64,000 nucleotides of DNA, taken from Undibacterium sp. Jales W-56. GTDB lineage: Bacteria; Pseudomonadota; Gammaproteobacteria; Burkholderiales; Burkholderiaceae_D. The notes beneath the pieces were generated by a model, which saw only the letters and a list, made by a program, of their open reading frames with translations, had not been told where the DNA came from and made no database searches. The position numbers were made by a program, and so were the translations under genes. This document shows positions 8,815-18,645 of the stretch, one piece after another. The DNA is taken from contig NZ_JAJLQW010000002.1 in assembly GCF_025548535.1 (NCBI RefSeq), forward strand, positions 186,001-250,000. The letters are read 5' to 3'. Positions within the stretch are counted from its first letter, which is position 1, and each line of letters begins with the position of its first letter.

Positions 8815-11800
8815 ATGATGAATTTCTTATTCCTATCAAAACGCTGGGGACCATTCCTCAGTTTGAGTCTCAGTCTTGCTGTGGCACCAGTATCGGCAAT
8901 AGCCGAGGATATCGATATCTATCTAGGCTCGTCCGGGGGGACGGCGACCGCCCCCAAGGTTATGATCATGCTGGACAATACGACCAATGACCTGTTTCCC
9001 GCAAAGCTCTCGGCCATCAAAACGGTGCTGGATAAAATCACCGTGCCTATGGATATCGGACTGGCCCTCTACAGTCCCACCGGTTCGCCCAAAGGGGCTT
9101 ATATCCGCTTTGCACCGCGTAATGTTGGCACCGACATGACCAACCGAACCGCGCTGAAAAATATATTGAGCCTGATATCGACCAAGAACGAATATAACGG
9201 GTTGAAGGACGAGCCTGAAGCGTTCTACGAAATCTTTAAATATTTTACCGGAACCAACCCGTATGCTGGCGGATTGCCTCCGAAGAATCCCAATGTGGAT
9301 ATCATCGGAAATGCCGGCAGTTATGCCGGCGCCACTGCGTTCGGCCAGGGTATGACTTCAGGTTTCGCCTATAGCGGCACCGGCCCCTATAGCAGCGTCA
9401 GTACCACCTGCGCCAACGACTTCATCATTTATATCGCTGCGAATAACGGTTTTTCACCCGGTGATGTCCAGGGCAATCAAAGCTATGAGGGTCTCAGCGC
9501 CGGACCGGCACTTCCACCGGCCAGTCTGGCAACCTACTGGGGAGACGAATGGACGCACTATCTCTACAATTATCCGGGCCACAAGATCTCCACGTATGTA
9601 CTTGATGCTGCATCCCCTGGCAACTCTGATGCTTTCTACACTTCCTATTTGCAGGCGGAGGCCAAGCAAGGCGGCGGCACCTGGCAATACGTGACCAGTG
9701 AAGCAGAAATCGTCACCGCGTTGATGAAAATTTTGGTGCAAATCCAGGGTATCAATTCCACCTTCGCATCGGCCAGCCTGCCTGTGAATGCGACCAACCG
9801 CGATCAAAACAAGAATCAGGTTTTCATCCCGATGTTCCGTCCCACCGTAGATGCCTCGCCACGCTGGATGGGTAATCTGAAGCAGTACCAAGTGATCGGC
9901 AGCGGCAATCTCGATTTAGGCGATGTCACTGGCGCTCCGGCGATCAGCCCGGTCACCGGCTTCGTGACCGAATGTGCCACCAGTTTCTGGACTTCGGATT
10001 CCGGTACATATTGGAATAATCTTCCCGGAACACCTAAGGGAACCTGCCCCGTCACCAGCTATTCACCGTATTCCGATTCGCCAGACGGCCCCATTGTTGA
10101 AAAAGGCGGTGTCGCCGAAGTCATTCGTAAAGGGAACAATCCTCCTGCGACAGATACCTCGCCTACGTGGCTTCCCGACAAACGCGTTATCTATACCCAG
10201 CCTGCGGCCGGCGGTTCTTTGGCGACTTTCAGCGCCACATCACCGGGTCTGGCTACTGAAACAGGTTTGACTGGTACTCCATTGACTGATCTGGCCAATT
10301 TTGTGCTTGGTCAGGATGTCAACGACGAAAATGGTAACAAAAATTATACGGAGAGCCGGCCGTCATTACACGGCGATGCGATTCATTCGCGTCCGCTGCC
10401 GATTGACTACGGTACAAACGGTGTCACAGCTTACTACGGCGCCAACGACGGCATGCTACGTGCGGTAGATACGAAAAGCGGTCAGGAGCGTTGGGCTTTT
10501 GTCGCACCGGAGTTTTATTCAAAACTGCCGCGTCTGAAGAATAACCTCCCGCTGATCAGCTACCCCACCATGCCACCCTTAGTGACGCCAACCCCGACGC
10601 CGAAGGACTATTATTTTGACGGTTCAATCAGCCTTTATCAATCCTTAGCCAATGCCAAGATCTGGATCTATCCAACCATGCGTCGCGGAGGACGGATGCT
10701 GTATGCCTTTGATGTCACCAACCCAGCAACGCCAGCCTTCAAGTGGAAACTCGGTTGCCCACATCTGGGCGACGACAACGCTTGTATCAAAGATCCAAAA
10801 GGATTTGACATGTCAAATATCGGACAAACCTGGTCAACACCTAGAGTGACATCCAAGATCCAGGGATATACCGGACCCGTGCTGGTCATGGGTGCTGGCT
10901 ATGACAAGTGCGAAGATGACGACAAGGCCGCGCCAAGCTGCAGCATTACACCGAAGGGTGCTTTCGTTTATGTGATTGATGCAGACACCGGAGTGGTCAT
11001 CAAGTCATTTCCCACTTTGCGCAGCGTGGCAGCTGATGTGGCGCTACTCCCCACAGCAGGAGTGGTGGATCATGCCTATGCAGCTGACACTGGAGGCAAT
11101 ATTTACCGGATCGATTTTGGGGCCTCCGTCAGCAGCTGGAGCATGACTCGCGTGGCTTACACCAATGGCGCAGGCCGCAAGTTCCTCTTCGCTCCAGCGC
11201 TACTGAGAGCTTCAGCAACCAAGGTCTATCTGGCGCTGGGTTCGGGCGATCGTGAACATCCGTTGCAAAGCAACTACCCTTTCAATCCCAGCCCAGGCAT
11301 CACCAATCGTTTCTATGTGTATGTGGATGACTTGGCGGTGGTTCCGACCACGGCGAACAATCTGGACGATACGAAAATCATGTACGACAGAACCGTCAGC
11401 ACCGCAAGCAGTTGCAATGATCTCGCCGTCTTACCCTCGTCGACGATGAAAGGCTGGTTCATGGATTTAAACCAACACCTGCCGGGATTTGCAGAGCAAA
11501 CAGTCACATCCGCTCTGATTGTCGGAGGTACAGTGATGTTCAGCACAAACCGCCCGGTACCTACAGCCGCAGGTACGTGCTCAACCCCTCTCGGTAAAGC
11601 AGAGGGATATATGGTCAATCTATTTAACGGATCCGGCGCAATTGGTGTTTTAGGTGCTTGTGGCGGTGCCAGATCAAGCACATTCGTTGGAGGAGGTCTG
11701 CCTCCATCTCCGGTGTTAGCTACGGTACCAATTAACGGCAAACCGACGACGATCATTATTGGTGCTGCAAATCGAAGCGGTGCGGCTTGCGGTTCCTTGT

Positions 11801-11874
11801 GTGTACAGACACCGCCGTTTCCAAGCTCTCCGAAGCGCAAAACGATTTATTGGAAATCTTCTGGTCAAAATTAA
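8815..11874 (+). CDS. pilY1: PilY1-type pilus tip adhesin
   Basis: A 1019-residue protein with a signal peptide (about 30 residues, ending near AIA), an N-terminal von Willebrand A-like region starting PKVMIMLDNTTND, and a C-terminal PilY1 beta-propeller starting near HSRPLPIDYG (about 525) and including YYGANDGMLRAVD, MLYAFDVTNP, VLVMGAGYDKCEDDD and AADTGGNIYRIDFG. PilY1 caps type IV pili, is needed for pilus extension and acts in adhesion. In typical propellers an Asp-rich calcium loop precedes the AxDTGGxxxR strand; here the equivalent residues (about 740-765) read DVALLPTAGVVDHAYAAD, with most loop aspartates missing. Start: ATG 8815 or 8818. Confidence 0.9.
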   Translation: MMNFLFLSKRWGPFLSLSLSLAVAPVSAIAEDIDIYLGSSGGTATAPKVMIMLDNTTNDLFPAKLSAIKTVLDKITVPMDIGLALYSPTGSPKGAYIRFAPRNVGTDMTNRTALKNILSLISTKNEYNGLKDEPEAFYEIFKYFTGTNPYAGGLPPKNPNVDIIGNAGSYAGATAFGQGMTSGFAYSGTGPYSSVSTTCANDFIIYIAANNGFSPGDVQGNQSYEGLSAGPALPPASLATYWGDEWTHYLYNYPGHKISTYVLDAASPGNSDAFYTSYLQAEAKQGGGTWQYVTSEAEIVTALMKILVQIQGINSTFASASLPVNATNRDQNKNQVFIPMFRPTVDASPRWMGNLKQYQVIGSGNLDLGDVTGAPAISPVTGFVTECATSFWTSDSGTYWNNLPGTPKGTCPVTSYSPYSDSPDGPIVEKGGVAEVIRKGNNPPATDTSPTWLPDKRVIYTQPAAGGSLATFSATSPGLATETGLTGTPLTDLANFVLGQDVNDENGNKNYTESRPSLHGDAIHSRPLPIDYGTNGVTAYYGANDGMLRAVDTKSGQERWAFVAPEFYSKLPRLKNNLPLISYPTMPPLVTPTPTPKDYYFDGSISLYQSLANAKIWIYPTMRRGGRMLYAFDVTNPATPAFKWKLGCPHLGDDNACIKDPKGFDMSNIGQTWSTPRVTSKIQGYTGPVLVMGAGYDKCEDDDKAAPSCSITPKGAFVYVIDADTGVVIKSFPTLRSVAADVALLPTAGVVDHAYAADTGGNIYRIDFGASVSSWSMTRVAYTNGAGRKFLFAPALLRASATKVYLALGSGDREHPLQSNYPFNPSPGITNRFYVYVDDLAVVPTTANNLDDTKIMYDRTVSTASSCNDLAVLPSSTMKGWFMDLNQHLPGFAEQTVTSALIVGGTVMFSTNRPVPTAAGTCSTPLGKAEGYMVNLFNGSGAIGVLGACGGARSSTFVGGGLPPSPVLATVPINGKPTTIIIGAANRSGAACGSLCVQTPPFPSSPKRKTIYWKSSGQN

Positions 11875-11883
11875 TGTATGAGC

Positions 11884-11912
11884 CATCTCGTAACCCTTCT
11901 GGTTACGAGATG
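11884..11912. terminator. Hairpin after pilY1
   Basis: A perfect 12-bp stem (CATCTCGTAACC with its complement) and a 5-nt loop, 9 bp after the pilY1 stop codon. There is no T run directly behind it; position argues for a 3'-end or stabilising structure of the pilin mRNA. Confidence 0.55.
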
Positions 11913-11985
11913 CATCCAGCTACCATTGATTAATTATCGGATGAAATTCACGGATAGTTCGGTCGCAGTAGGAATGTGATTATCG

Positions 11986-12013
11986 TGCCCCCATGCAGAT
12001 CTGCATGGGGGCA
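11986..12013. repeat. Perfect 28-bp palindrome
   Basis: Arms 11986-11999 and 12000-12013 (TGCCCCCATGCAGA and its complement) with no spacer. It lies in non-coding DNA between convergent genes. A T run follows about 10-15 bp later on the plus strand, so it may be a back-up terminator; a protein-binding site is also possible. Confidence 0.6.
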
Positions 12014-12237
12014 TTACTGCAGACGTTTTTTGCAAAGGTCTTAAAATAAACCCGTTCGCTCGGAAGAGAATGGGGGTTTATCTATATTGGGGTGCCGACA
12101 AAGCACTGACCATTCCCAAGACACCGGGACATCAAACCAAAACGTGCGCCAGAACGTTACGACAGCAGGTCAACTTTGGGTGGAAGTAATTCTTGATTTT
12201 TGCCAAGCTTGGCAGCTGGCGATTTCACCACTACCCA

Positions 12238-14646
12238 TCAATGTTTGACAACACCGGCATCACCAACAGCCTCGGGCTTGGCCGCTGCTGCAAGTAACAC
12301 CTCTTCCTCGGTCAAAGCAACTGGCATGCGTTCAAGAGCAATCTCCAATACCTTATCGATCCAGCGAACTGGAATAATTTCCAATTTGTTTTTTACATTA
12401 TCAGGAATATCAGCTAAATCCTTGGCATTTTCTTCTGGTATCAATACCGTCTTAATACCACCACGATGCGCCGCCAATAATTTCTCTTTTAATCCACCGA
12501 TAGGCAATACTTCGCCACGCAAGGTAATTTCTCCCGTCATAGCAACATCCGCGCGCACAGGAATGCCCGTAAAAACGGAAACCAATGCCGTCGTCATTGC
12601 GATACCCGCCGATGGGCCATCCTTCGGCGTTGCACCTTCTGGCACGTGAATGTGGATATCACTTTTTTCAAATACATCGTTTTTGATGCCCAAGCGCTTG
12701 GCACGGCTACGAACTACAGTACGGGCAGCCTCAATCGACTCCTTCATGACATCGCCCAAAGTACCCGTGCGTATCACACCGCCCTTACCCGGCATTGCTA
12801 CCGCTTCGATCGTCAACAAATCACCGCCGACTTCCGTCCAGGCCAAGCCAACCACTTGACCGACCTGATTTTCTTTGACTGCCACACCAAAATCATAACG
12901 ACGAACACCGAGGAATTTATCCAAGTTCTTGGCAGTAATGGTCGCCTTTTTTTCGCTCTTTTTAAGTAAAAGCATCTTCACTACCTTGCGGCAAATCTTC
13001 GAGATTTCACGCTCTAATGAACGCACACCGGCCTCTCTGGTGTAATAACGGATAATGTCGCGGATTGCACTTTCAGATACATTGATTTCACCGTCCTTCA
13101 AACCATTATTCTTGATTTGTTTCGGCAGCAAATAGCGTTGTGCAATACTTGTTTTTTCATCTTCGGTATAACCGGACAAACGAATCACTTCCATCCGATC
13201 CAGCAAAGCAGGCGGAATATTGTATGAATTCGATGTCGCGACAAACATGACATCCGACAAATCAAAATCGACCTCGATGTAATGATCGGAAAACGTATGA
13301 TTCTGCTCAGGATCCAACACTTCCAGCAAGGCAGAAGATGGATCGCCACGGAAATCTGCGCCCATCTTGTCGACTTCATCCAATAAAAATAAAGGATTAC
13401 GTACGCCTACCTTGGACAAACTTTGCAAAATCTTGCCCGGCATGGAACCGATATAAGTACGGCGATGACCGCGAATTTCAGCCTCATCACGCACGCCGCC
13501 TAAGGCCATACGAACAAACTTACGATTTGTCGCGCGAGCAATTGATTGACCCAGTGAAGTCTTACCTACGCCAGGAGGACCAACCAGGCACAAGATTGGG
13601 GCTTTTAACTTATCGACGCGCTGCTGAACGGCAAGATATTCCAAAATGCGTTCTTTGACCTTATCCAGACCGTAATGATCGTCTTCCAATACTTTCTCGG
13701 CATTGGTCAGATCGTTATTTACTTTGGATTTTTTCTTCCAGGGCAAATTCACGATGGTGTCGATGTAATTTCTCACGACCGTCGCTTCAGCCGACATTGG
13801 CGACATCATTTTGAGTTTTTTCAACTCGCCCATCGCCTTATCACGCGCCTCTTTTGGCATTTTGGCAGCTACAATTTTCTTTTCAAGCTCATCGATGTCG
13901 GCGCCTTCATCACCCTCGCCTAATTCTTTTTGAATCGCTTTGACTTGCTCATTCAAATAATACTCGCGTTGAGATTTTTCCATCTGGCGCTTAACACGTC
14001 CACGGATACGCTTCTCTACTTGCAAAATATCGAGTTCGCCTTCCAACTGTCCCAATAAATGCTCGAGACGTTTGGACACGCTGAATATTTCTAAAATGAC
14101 TTGTTTTTGCTCGAGCTTCAGCGGCAGATGAGCTGCAATTGTGTCGGCAAGACGGCCGGCATCATCAATGCCTGACAAAGATGCCAAAATCTCGGGTGGA
14201 ATTTTCTTATTGAGTTTGACGTACTGGTCGAATTGCTGAACGATCGCACGGCGCATCGCCTCAACCTCAGAGTCATCGCCCTCTTCTGGTGGCACCGGTG
14301 TCAGGTCTGCGGTGAAATGCGACTCTGTTTCGGTAATTTTATGGATGCGTGCTCGCTGAGCCCCTTCTACCAACACCTTGACCGTACCATCAGGTAATTT
14401 CAACATTTGTAAAATGTTGGCAATACAGCCTATCTCGTAAATATCATCGGCGGATGGTTCATCCTTGGCGGCGGCTTTTTGAGCGGCAAGCATAATGCTT
14501 TTACCCTGCTCCATTGCGGCCTCCAAAGCCTTGATGGACTTTGGTCGGCCGACAAATAAGGGGATAACCATATGCGGAAAAACCACCACGTCGCGCAAAG
14601 GCAATAATGGTAATTCTGTTTGTTCAGTGATTATGGAAGTTGTCAT
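12238..14646 (-). CDS. lon: Lon, ATP-dependent protease La
   Basis: Lon degrades misfolded and short-lived regulatory proteins. The 802-residue product shows the N-terminal substrate-binding domain ([20 protein letters not shown]), AAA+ Walker [10 protein letters not shown] and Walker [10 protein letters not shown], and the C-terminal Ser-Lys protease with Ser679 in PKDGPSAG and Lys722 in GGLKEK, matching E. coli numbering. Start ATG 14646 has AAGG upstream. It is the last gene of the tig-clpP-clpX-lon block but separated from clpX by a terminator, with its own candidate promoter. Confidence 0.98.
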   Translation of the reverse strand: MTTSIITEQTELPLLPLRDVVVFPHMVIPLFVGRPKSIKALEAAMEQGKSIMLAAQKAAAKDEPSADDIYEIGCIANILQMLKLPDGTVKVLVEGAQRARIHKITETESHFTADLTPVPPEEGDDSEVEAMRRAIVQQFDQYVKLNKKIPPEILASLSGIDDAGRLADTIAAHLPLKLEQKQVILEIFSVSKRLEHLLGQLEGELDILQVEKRIRGRVKRQMEKSQREYYLNEQVKAIQKELGEGDEGADIDELEKKIVAAKMPKEARDKAMGELKKLKMMSPMSAEATVVRNYIDTIVNLPWKKKSKVNNDLTNAEKVLEDDHYGLDKVKERILEYLAVQQRVDKLKAPILCLVGPPGVGKTSLGQSIARATNRKFVRMALGGVRDEAEIRGHRRTYIGSMPGKILQSLSKVGVRNPLFLLDEVDKMGADFRGDPSSALLEVLDPEQNHTFSDHYIEVDFDLSDVMFVATSNSYNIPPALLDRMEVIRLSGYTEDEKTSIAQRYLLPKQIKNNGLKDGEINVSESAIRDIIRYYTREAGVRSLEREISKICRKVVKMLLLKKSEKKATITAKNLDKFLGVRRYDFGVAVKENQVGQVVGLAWTEVGGDLLTIEAVAMPGKGGVIRTGTLGDVMKESIEAARTVVRSRAKRLGIKNDVFEKSDIHIHVPEGATPKDGPSAGIAMTTALVSVFTGIPVRADVAMTGEITLRGEVLPIGGLKEKLLAAHRGGIKTVLIPEENAKDLADIPDNVKNKLEIIPVRWIDKVLEIALERMPVALTEEEVLLAAAAKPEAVGDAGVVKH

Positions 14647-14675
14647 GGCGCACCTTATTCAAAATTTCTAGTAGA

Positions 14676-14704
14676 TAGATTGGCGCACTAGGCTAAAACT
14701 CAAG
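14676..14704 (-). promoter_or_regulatory. Candidate heat-shock (sigma-32-like) promoter of lon
   Basis: On the minus strand, CTTGAG (14704-14699) and GCCAATCTA (ending 14676) are about 14-15 bp apart, close to the sigma-32 pattern CTTGAA / CCCCATnTA. It lies between the clpX terminator and the lon start, 30 bp from the ATG. Lon is heat-shock controlled in E. coli. Confidence 0.4.
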
Positions 14705-14724
14705 CCCGTCATCCGAAAAACAAT

Positions 14725-14760
14725 AAAAAAGCCACACAGAGGAAACTCCGGGTAGCTTTT
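14725..14760 (-). terminator. Intrinsic terminator after clpX
   Basis: Read on the minus strand: an 11-bp stem with G-U wobbles and one mismatch (GCTACCCGGAG against CTCTGTGTGGC), short TTTC loop, then TTTTTT. It separates clpX from lon transcription. Confidence 0.75.
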
Positions 14761-14852
14761 CGATTGAAGCTCAATTTTCTTGTGTAATTAATTGTACTGC
14801 GTATTCCCAAAGCCGTGGATCAATTGTGATATTCACCCACAGTTTCTAGGAA

Positions 14853-16124
14853 TTAAGATTTCGCCCCCGAAACCTTCGGTTGTTCATCATAGATCAGTAA
14901 AGGCTTCGCGCCATTATTGATGGTGTTTTCATCAATCACCACTTTCGACACATTTTGCTCACTCGGCAAGTCGTACATAATGTCCAGTAAAGCGTGTTCG
15001 AGGATAGAGCGCAGTCCGCGTGCACCCGTCTTACGGGCAATCGCTTTCTTCGCAATGGATTGCAGCGCTGCCGGGCGAATTTCCAATTCAGCGCCTTCCA
15101 TTTCAAGCAATTTTGAGTATTGTTTGATCAAAGCATTTTTTGGTTCGACCAGAATCTGAATCAATGCCGCTTCATCTAACTCATTCAATGTTGCAATGAC
15201 TGGCAAACGGCCGACCAGCTCAGGTATGAGCCCAAAACGGATCAGATCCTGAGGTTCCGCATCCTGCATAACCTGGCTGGCGCTTCGCTCGGATTGGCTC
15301 TTGACACTGGCACCAAAACCGATACCGCTACGCTCAGAACGATCAGAGATAATCTTGGCAAGGCCATCAAAAGCACCGCCACAGATAAACATGATATTAG
15401 TTGTATCAATCTGAATGAAATCTTGATTAGGATGCTTGCGTCCGCCTTGCGGCGGTACCGATGCCATCGTTCCTTCAATCAGCTTCAATAAAGCTTGCTG
15501 GACGCCTTCACCTGATACATCTCGGGTGATCGAAGGATTATCTGACTTGCGTGAAATTTTATCAATTTCATCAATATAGACGATACCTTTTTGTGCCCGC
15601 TCAACTTCGTAATTGCAATTTTGCAATAATTTTTGAATGATGTTCTCAACGTCCTCACCGACATAACCTGCCTCGGTTAATGTCGTTGCATCGGCAATAA
15701 CGAACGGTACATTCAACATACGCGCCAATGTCTGCGCCAGTAAAGTCTTACCTGAGCCAGTTGGGCCTACCAGTAAAATATTACTTTTTGCTAGTTCGAC
15801 ATCGTCTTTCTTGCCAAGATGCTTCAGACGTTTATAGTGGTTGTAGACAGCTACCGCCAAAATGCGTTTTGCAGTTACCTGGCCGATAACATATTGATCT
15901 AATAAGGCAGTAATTTCAGATGGCGTAGGTAAATCGGTTTTGGCGCTGGAAATAGACTCCAGGTTACTCACTTCGTCACGAATAATGTCGTTGCATAAAT
16001 CAATGCATTCATCACAGATGAAAACGGAAGGCCCGGCAATCAGTTTTTTAACCTCATGCTGACTCTTGCCGCAAAAAGAGCAATAAAGCAGTTTTTCGCC
16101 AGTGGAGGATTTTTTATCGGGCAT
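14853..16124 (-). CDS. clpX: ClpX, ATPase subunit of ClpXP
   Basis: ClpX unfolds tagged substrates and feeds them to ClpP. The 423-residue protein has the N-terminal C4 zinc-binding domain ([12 protein letters not shown] ... [10 protein letters not shown]), Walker A GPTGSGKT, Walker [10 protein letters not shown], and the RSGIGFGA loop that contacts ClpP. Length matches the family. It lies downstream of clpP with a terminator-like hairpin in the 196-bp gap, so it probably has partial independent expression. Confidence 0.98.
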   Translation of the reverse strand: MPDKKSSTGEKLLYCSFCGKSQHEVKKLIAGPSVFICDECIDLCNDIIRDEVSNLESISSAKTDLPTPSEITALLDQYVIGQVTAKRILAVAVYNHYKRLKHLGKKDDVELAKSNILLVGPTGSGKTLLAQTLARMLNVPFVIADATTLTEAGYVGEDVENIIQKLLQNCNYEVERAQKGIVYIDEIDKISRKSDNPSITRDVSGEGVQQALLKLIEGTMASVPPQGGRKHPNQDFIQIDTTNIMFICGGAFDGLAKIISDRSERSGIGFGASVKSQSERSASQVMQDAEPQDLIRFGLIPELVGRLPVIATLNELDEAALIQILVEPKNALIKQYSKLLEMEGAELEIRPAALQSIAKKAIARKTGARGLRSILEHALLDIMYDLPSEQNVSKVVIDENTINNGAKPLLIYDEQPKVSGAKS

Positions 16125-16258
16125 AGTGCGTAGGTTCTTAACGAAAATTTAGCGGATTTGGTTTTGATATTACCTGCAAATTCGATATAAGTCATCGAAC
16201 ATGTTTAGGTTATAAATGATTTAAAAATTCTTGCCACATTTATTTTGTGGCGCTCAAT
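16125..16258 (-). promoter_or_regulatory. clpX leader region with a second hairpin
   Basis: An A+T-rich leader between the clpP terminator and clpX. It contains a 6-bp-stem hairpin (GCCACA ... TGTGGC, about 16233-16251) just past the terminator. A promoter for clpX would have to lie here, but I cannot point to a convincing -35/-10 pair. Confidence 0.35.
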
Positions 16259-16289
16259 AAAAAACGCCCGGACCTGATAAGTGCGGGCG
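16259..16289 (-). terminator. Terminator between clpP and clpX
   Basis: On the minus strand: CGCCCG, 13-nt loop, CGGGCG, then TTTTTT, 31 bp after the clpP stop. The stem is short (6 GC pairs), so it may allow read-through into clpX. Confidence 0.75.
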
Positions 16290-16320
16290 CTTTCTTTATT
16301 TTCAATATTTCTTCAGTACA

Positions 16321-16947
16321 TCAAGCGCGGTTTGTCAAAACTTTATCGATCAATCCATACTCAACTGCAGCATCTGCTGACATGAAATTATCCCTATCCG
16401 TATCTTTGCCGATCTGTTCGATAGTCTGGCCGGTTTTCTCAGCCAAAATACCATTCAGACGTTCACGCAAATACAAAATTTCACGCGCCTGGATTTCTAT
16501 ATCGGAGGCCTGTCCTTGCGCACCGCCCAAAGGCTGATGAATCATAATGCGTGAATTAGGCAAGGAAAAACGCTTACCTTTAGCTCCGGCTGCTAATAAA
16601 AAAGCACCCATCGATGCTGCCAGACCGGTACACAATGTAGAGACATCCGGTTTAATGAACTGCATCGTGTCATAGATCGCCATACCAGCAGAAACTGAAC
16701 CGCCTGGAGAGTTGATATATAGTGAAATATCCTTATCCGGATTTTCACTTTCCAAAAACAACAATTGCGCTACGATCAGATTGGCGGCCTGATCATTAAC
16801 CGGACCAACCAGGAAAATCACACGTTCTTTCAGCAAACGGGAGTAGATATCGTAAGCGCGCTCCCCACGCCCACTTTGCTCTATGACCATCGGCACCATG
16901 CCTAGCATGTTGGTATCTAATGCTGAATTCTGAATGATGCCTGCCAT
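16321..16947 (-). CDS. clpP: ClpP, protease subunit
   Basis: The tetradecameric serine protease partner of ClpX (and ClpA). In 208 residues the catalytic triad is visible: Ser112 in [11 protein letters not shown], His137 in IMIHQPLGG and Asp186 in [10 protein letters not shown]. The N-terminal part includes the usual short propeptide. Only 14 bp separate it from tig upstream. Confidence 0.98.
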   Translation of the reverse strand: MAGIIQNSALDTNMLGMVPMVIEQSGRGERAYDIYSRLLKERVIFLVGPVNDQAANLIVAQLLFLESENPDKDISLYINSPGGSVSAGMAIYDTMQFIKPDVSTLCTGLAASMGAFLLAAGAKGKRFSLPNSRIMIHQPLGGAQGQASDIEIQAREILYLRERLNGILAEKTGQTIEQIGKDTDRDNFMSADAAVEYGLIDKVLTNRA

Positions 16948-16961
16948 GTGATTTCCTTTAA

Positions 16962-18305
16962 TTATTGCGCGTTGTTACCCATTAATTCATCGAAAGGCAG
17001 CATCTTGTCTGTGACTTTCGACTTACCTAGTACGTAGTTAACGACGTTTTCTTCCAATACAAGGGCTTCGACTTCAGCCAGGCGATTACGGTCACTGTAG
17101 TAGTATTTAACCACTTGCTGCGGATCTTCGTAACTCTGTGCAAAATCTTCCACCTGAGCCTTGATTTGCGCTGCAGTTGCTTGCAAATTATTCGCTTTAA
17201 CCAGTTCAGCCAAAATCAACCCGAGGCGAACACGGCGCTCGGCTTGTGTGGCAAATAATTCCGGCGGAAACGGCACATCTTTGACATTCATGCCACGTTG
17301 AGCCATATCCTGGCGAGTCATTTCTGCCAAACGCTGTCCGTCCTGCTCAACCAAAGCCTTAGGCACATCAAATTCAACAGCCTTGACTAAAGCATCCATC
17401 ACGCTGTCTTTGGTTTTTGCTTTTACGCGGCCTTTGACTTCACGTTCTAAGTTTTCTTTGATATCGGCACGCATCTTGGCAAGATCGCCATCTTCCACGC
17501 CCAGGCTTTTCGCGAATTCAGCATCCACCTCTGGCAAATGCGCCCATTCCAATTTCTTCAAGGTGATCGTGAATTCAGCCGTTTTGCCTGCGACGTCCTT
17601 ACCGTGATAATCCTCTGGAAAAGCCAATGAGAAAGTTTTGCTCTCGCCTGCCTTCAGACCTAAAGTAGCGGCCTCGAATTCTGGCAACATACGACCCTCG
17701 CCCAATACGAACGCGAAGTCATCCGCTTTACCACCGGCGAATTCAACGCCATCGATCTTGCCGACGAAATCTAAGGTGGCACGGTCACCATTTTGAGCGA
17801 CTGGCTCACCGCCATCGCCATGAGCACCTTGCTCGCCTTTGGTGTGAAAGTGAACGCGTTGCTTGCGCAGGATATCGATGGTTTTATCGATTTCGGCATC
17901 GGACACTTCCGTCTTAACCTGCTCTACTTCTGCAGCGGACAGATCACCGACGACAAATTCAGGATAAATTTCGAAAGTCGCATCGAAGGTCAAACTGCCT
18001 TCGACAGCGCCTTCAGTATTTTTCGGTTCAATCTTCGGATAGCCGGCGACGCGCAATTTATTTTCGTTGGCGGCAACGCTGAAAGCCTGACCGACTTTGT
18101 CGTTCAATACTTCGTTTTCGACCTGGTAACCGTACTGCGCAGCAACCATCTTCATAGGTACCTTACCAGGACGGAAGCCCGGCGCTTTTGCTGTACGTGC
18201 GCGCAATTTCAAACGTTTTTCCACTTCCGACTGCACTTCTGAAATCGGGAAGGAAATAGTAATGCGGCGTTCCAATTTATCTAAAGTTTCGACTGCAGTT
18301 GCCAT
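16962..18305 (-). CDS. tig: Trigger factor
   Basis: Ribosome-associated chaperone and peptidyl-prolyl isomerase acting on nascent chains. The 447-residue protein has the ribosome-binding signature [11 protein letters not shown] near residue 45, an FKBP-type PPIase domain (about 150-250, including [17 protein letters not shown]) and the long helical C-terminal domain. A small Gly-rich insertion ([16 protein letters not shown]) precedes the FKBP domain. It is the first protein gene of the tig-clpP-clpX block and starts 29 bp after tRNA-Leu on the same strand. Confidence 0.97.
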   Translation of the reverse strand: MATAVETLDKLERRITISFPISEVQSEVEKRLKLRARTAKAPGFRPGKVPMKMVAAQYGYQVENEVLNDKVGQAFSVAANENKLRVAGYPKIEPKNTEGAVEGSLTFDATFEIYPEFVVGDLSAAEVEQVKTEVSDAEIDKTIDILRKQRVHFHTKGEQGAHGDGGEPVAQNGDRATLDFVGKIDGVEFAGGKADDFAFVLGEGRMLPEFEAATLGLKAGESKTFSLAFPEDYHGKDVAGKTAEFTITLKKLEWAHLPEVDAEFAKSLGVEDGDLAKMRADIKENLEREVKGRVKAKTKDSVMDALVKAVEFDVPKALVEQDGQRLAEMTRQDMAQRGMNVKDVPFPPELFATQAERRVRLGLILAELVKANNLQATAAQIKAQVEDFAQSYEDPQQVVKYYYSDRNRLAEVEALVLEENVVNYVLGKSKVTDKMLPFDELMGNNAQ

Positions 18306-18334
18306 GAAAATCGTCCAAATATAAAAAAATTCTG

Positions 18335-18421
18335 TGGTGCGAGGAGGGGGACTCGAACCCCCACACCATTGCTGGCGTCAGGACCTAAACCTGGTGCGTC
18401 TACCAATTTCGCCATCCTCGC
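18335..18421 (-). tRNA. tRNA-Leu(UAG)
   Basis: An 87-nt cloverleaf with long variable arm: acceptor GCGAGGA/TCCTCGC, D-loop AAATTGGTAGACGC, anticodon loop TTTAGGT (UAG), T-arm GGGGGTTCGAGTCCCCC, and an encoded CCA end. It sits immediately upstream of tig in the same direction. Confidence 0.97.
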
Positions 18422-18645
18422 GGGATGAGAACACTAACCAAATTAAAAACTGGCACAAAAGCAAAGGGCGACCCGAAATTCAAGTGTCGCCCAGAACTAT
18501 CGTATGTGGCATTTCAACTCCAGCCGCGTATTCTACTGGATTTTAATCCCATGTGTCTCTTTTTTTCGTATGGTTTTGCAATTAATTCAATGCAGACTCA
18601 CGCCCAAATCGAGAGCAAGTCTGCATCATTTGCCTGATTACTTGG
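18422..18645. other. Intergenic region between tRNA-Leu and the RND gene
   Basis: In 224 bp no gene, terminator or clear repeat is visible. The tRNA promoter must lie here, but no strong boxes stand out. Confidence 0.5.

Larger units (their letters stand above)
11875..12237. other. Intergenic region between pilY1 and lon with two strong inverted repeats
   Basis: No gene seen in 363 bp between convergent pilY1 and lon. It holds two perfect hairpins, listed separately, and a short TGCCAAGCTTGGCA palindrome near 12203. Confidence 0.7.
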
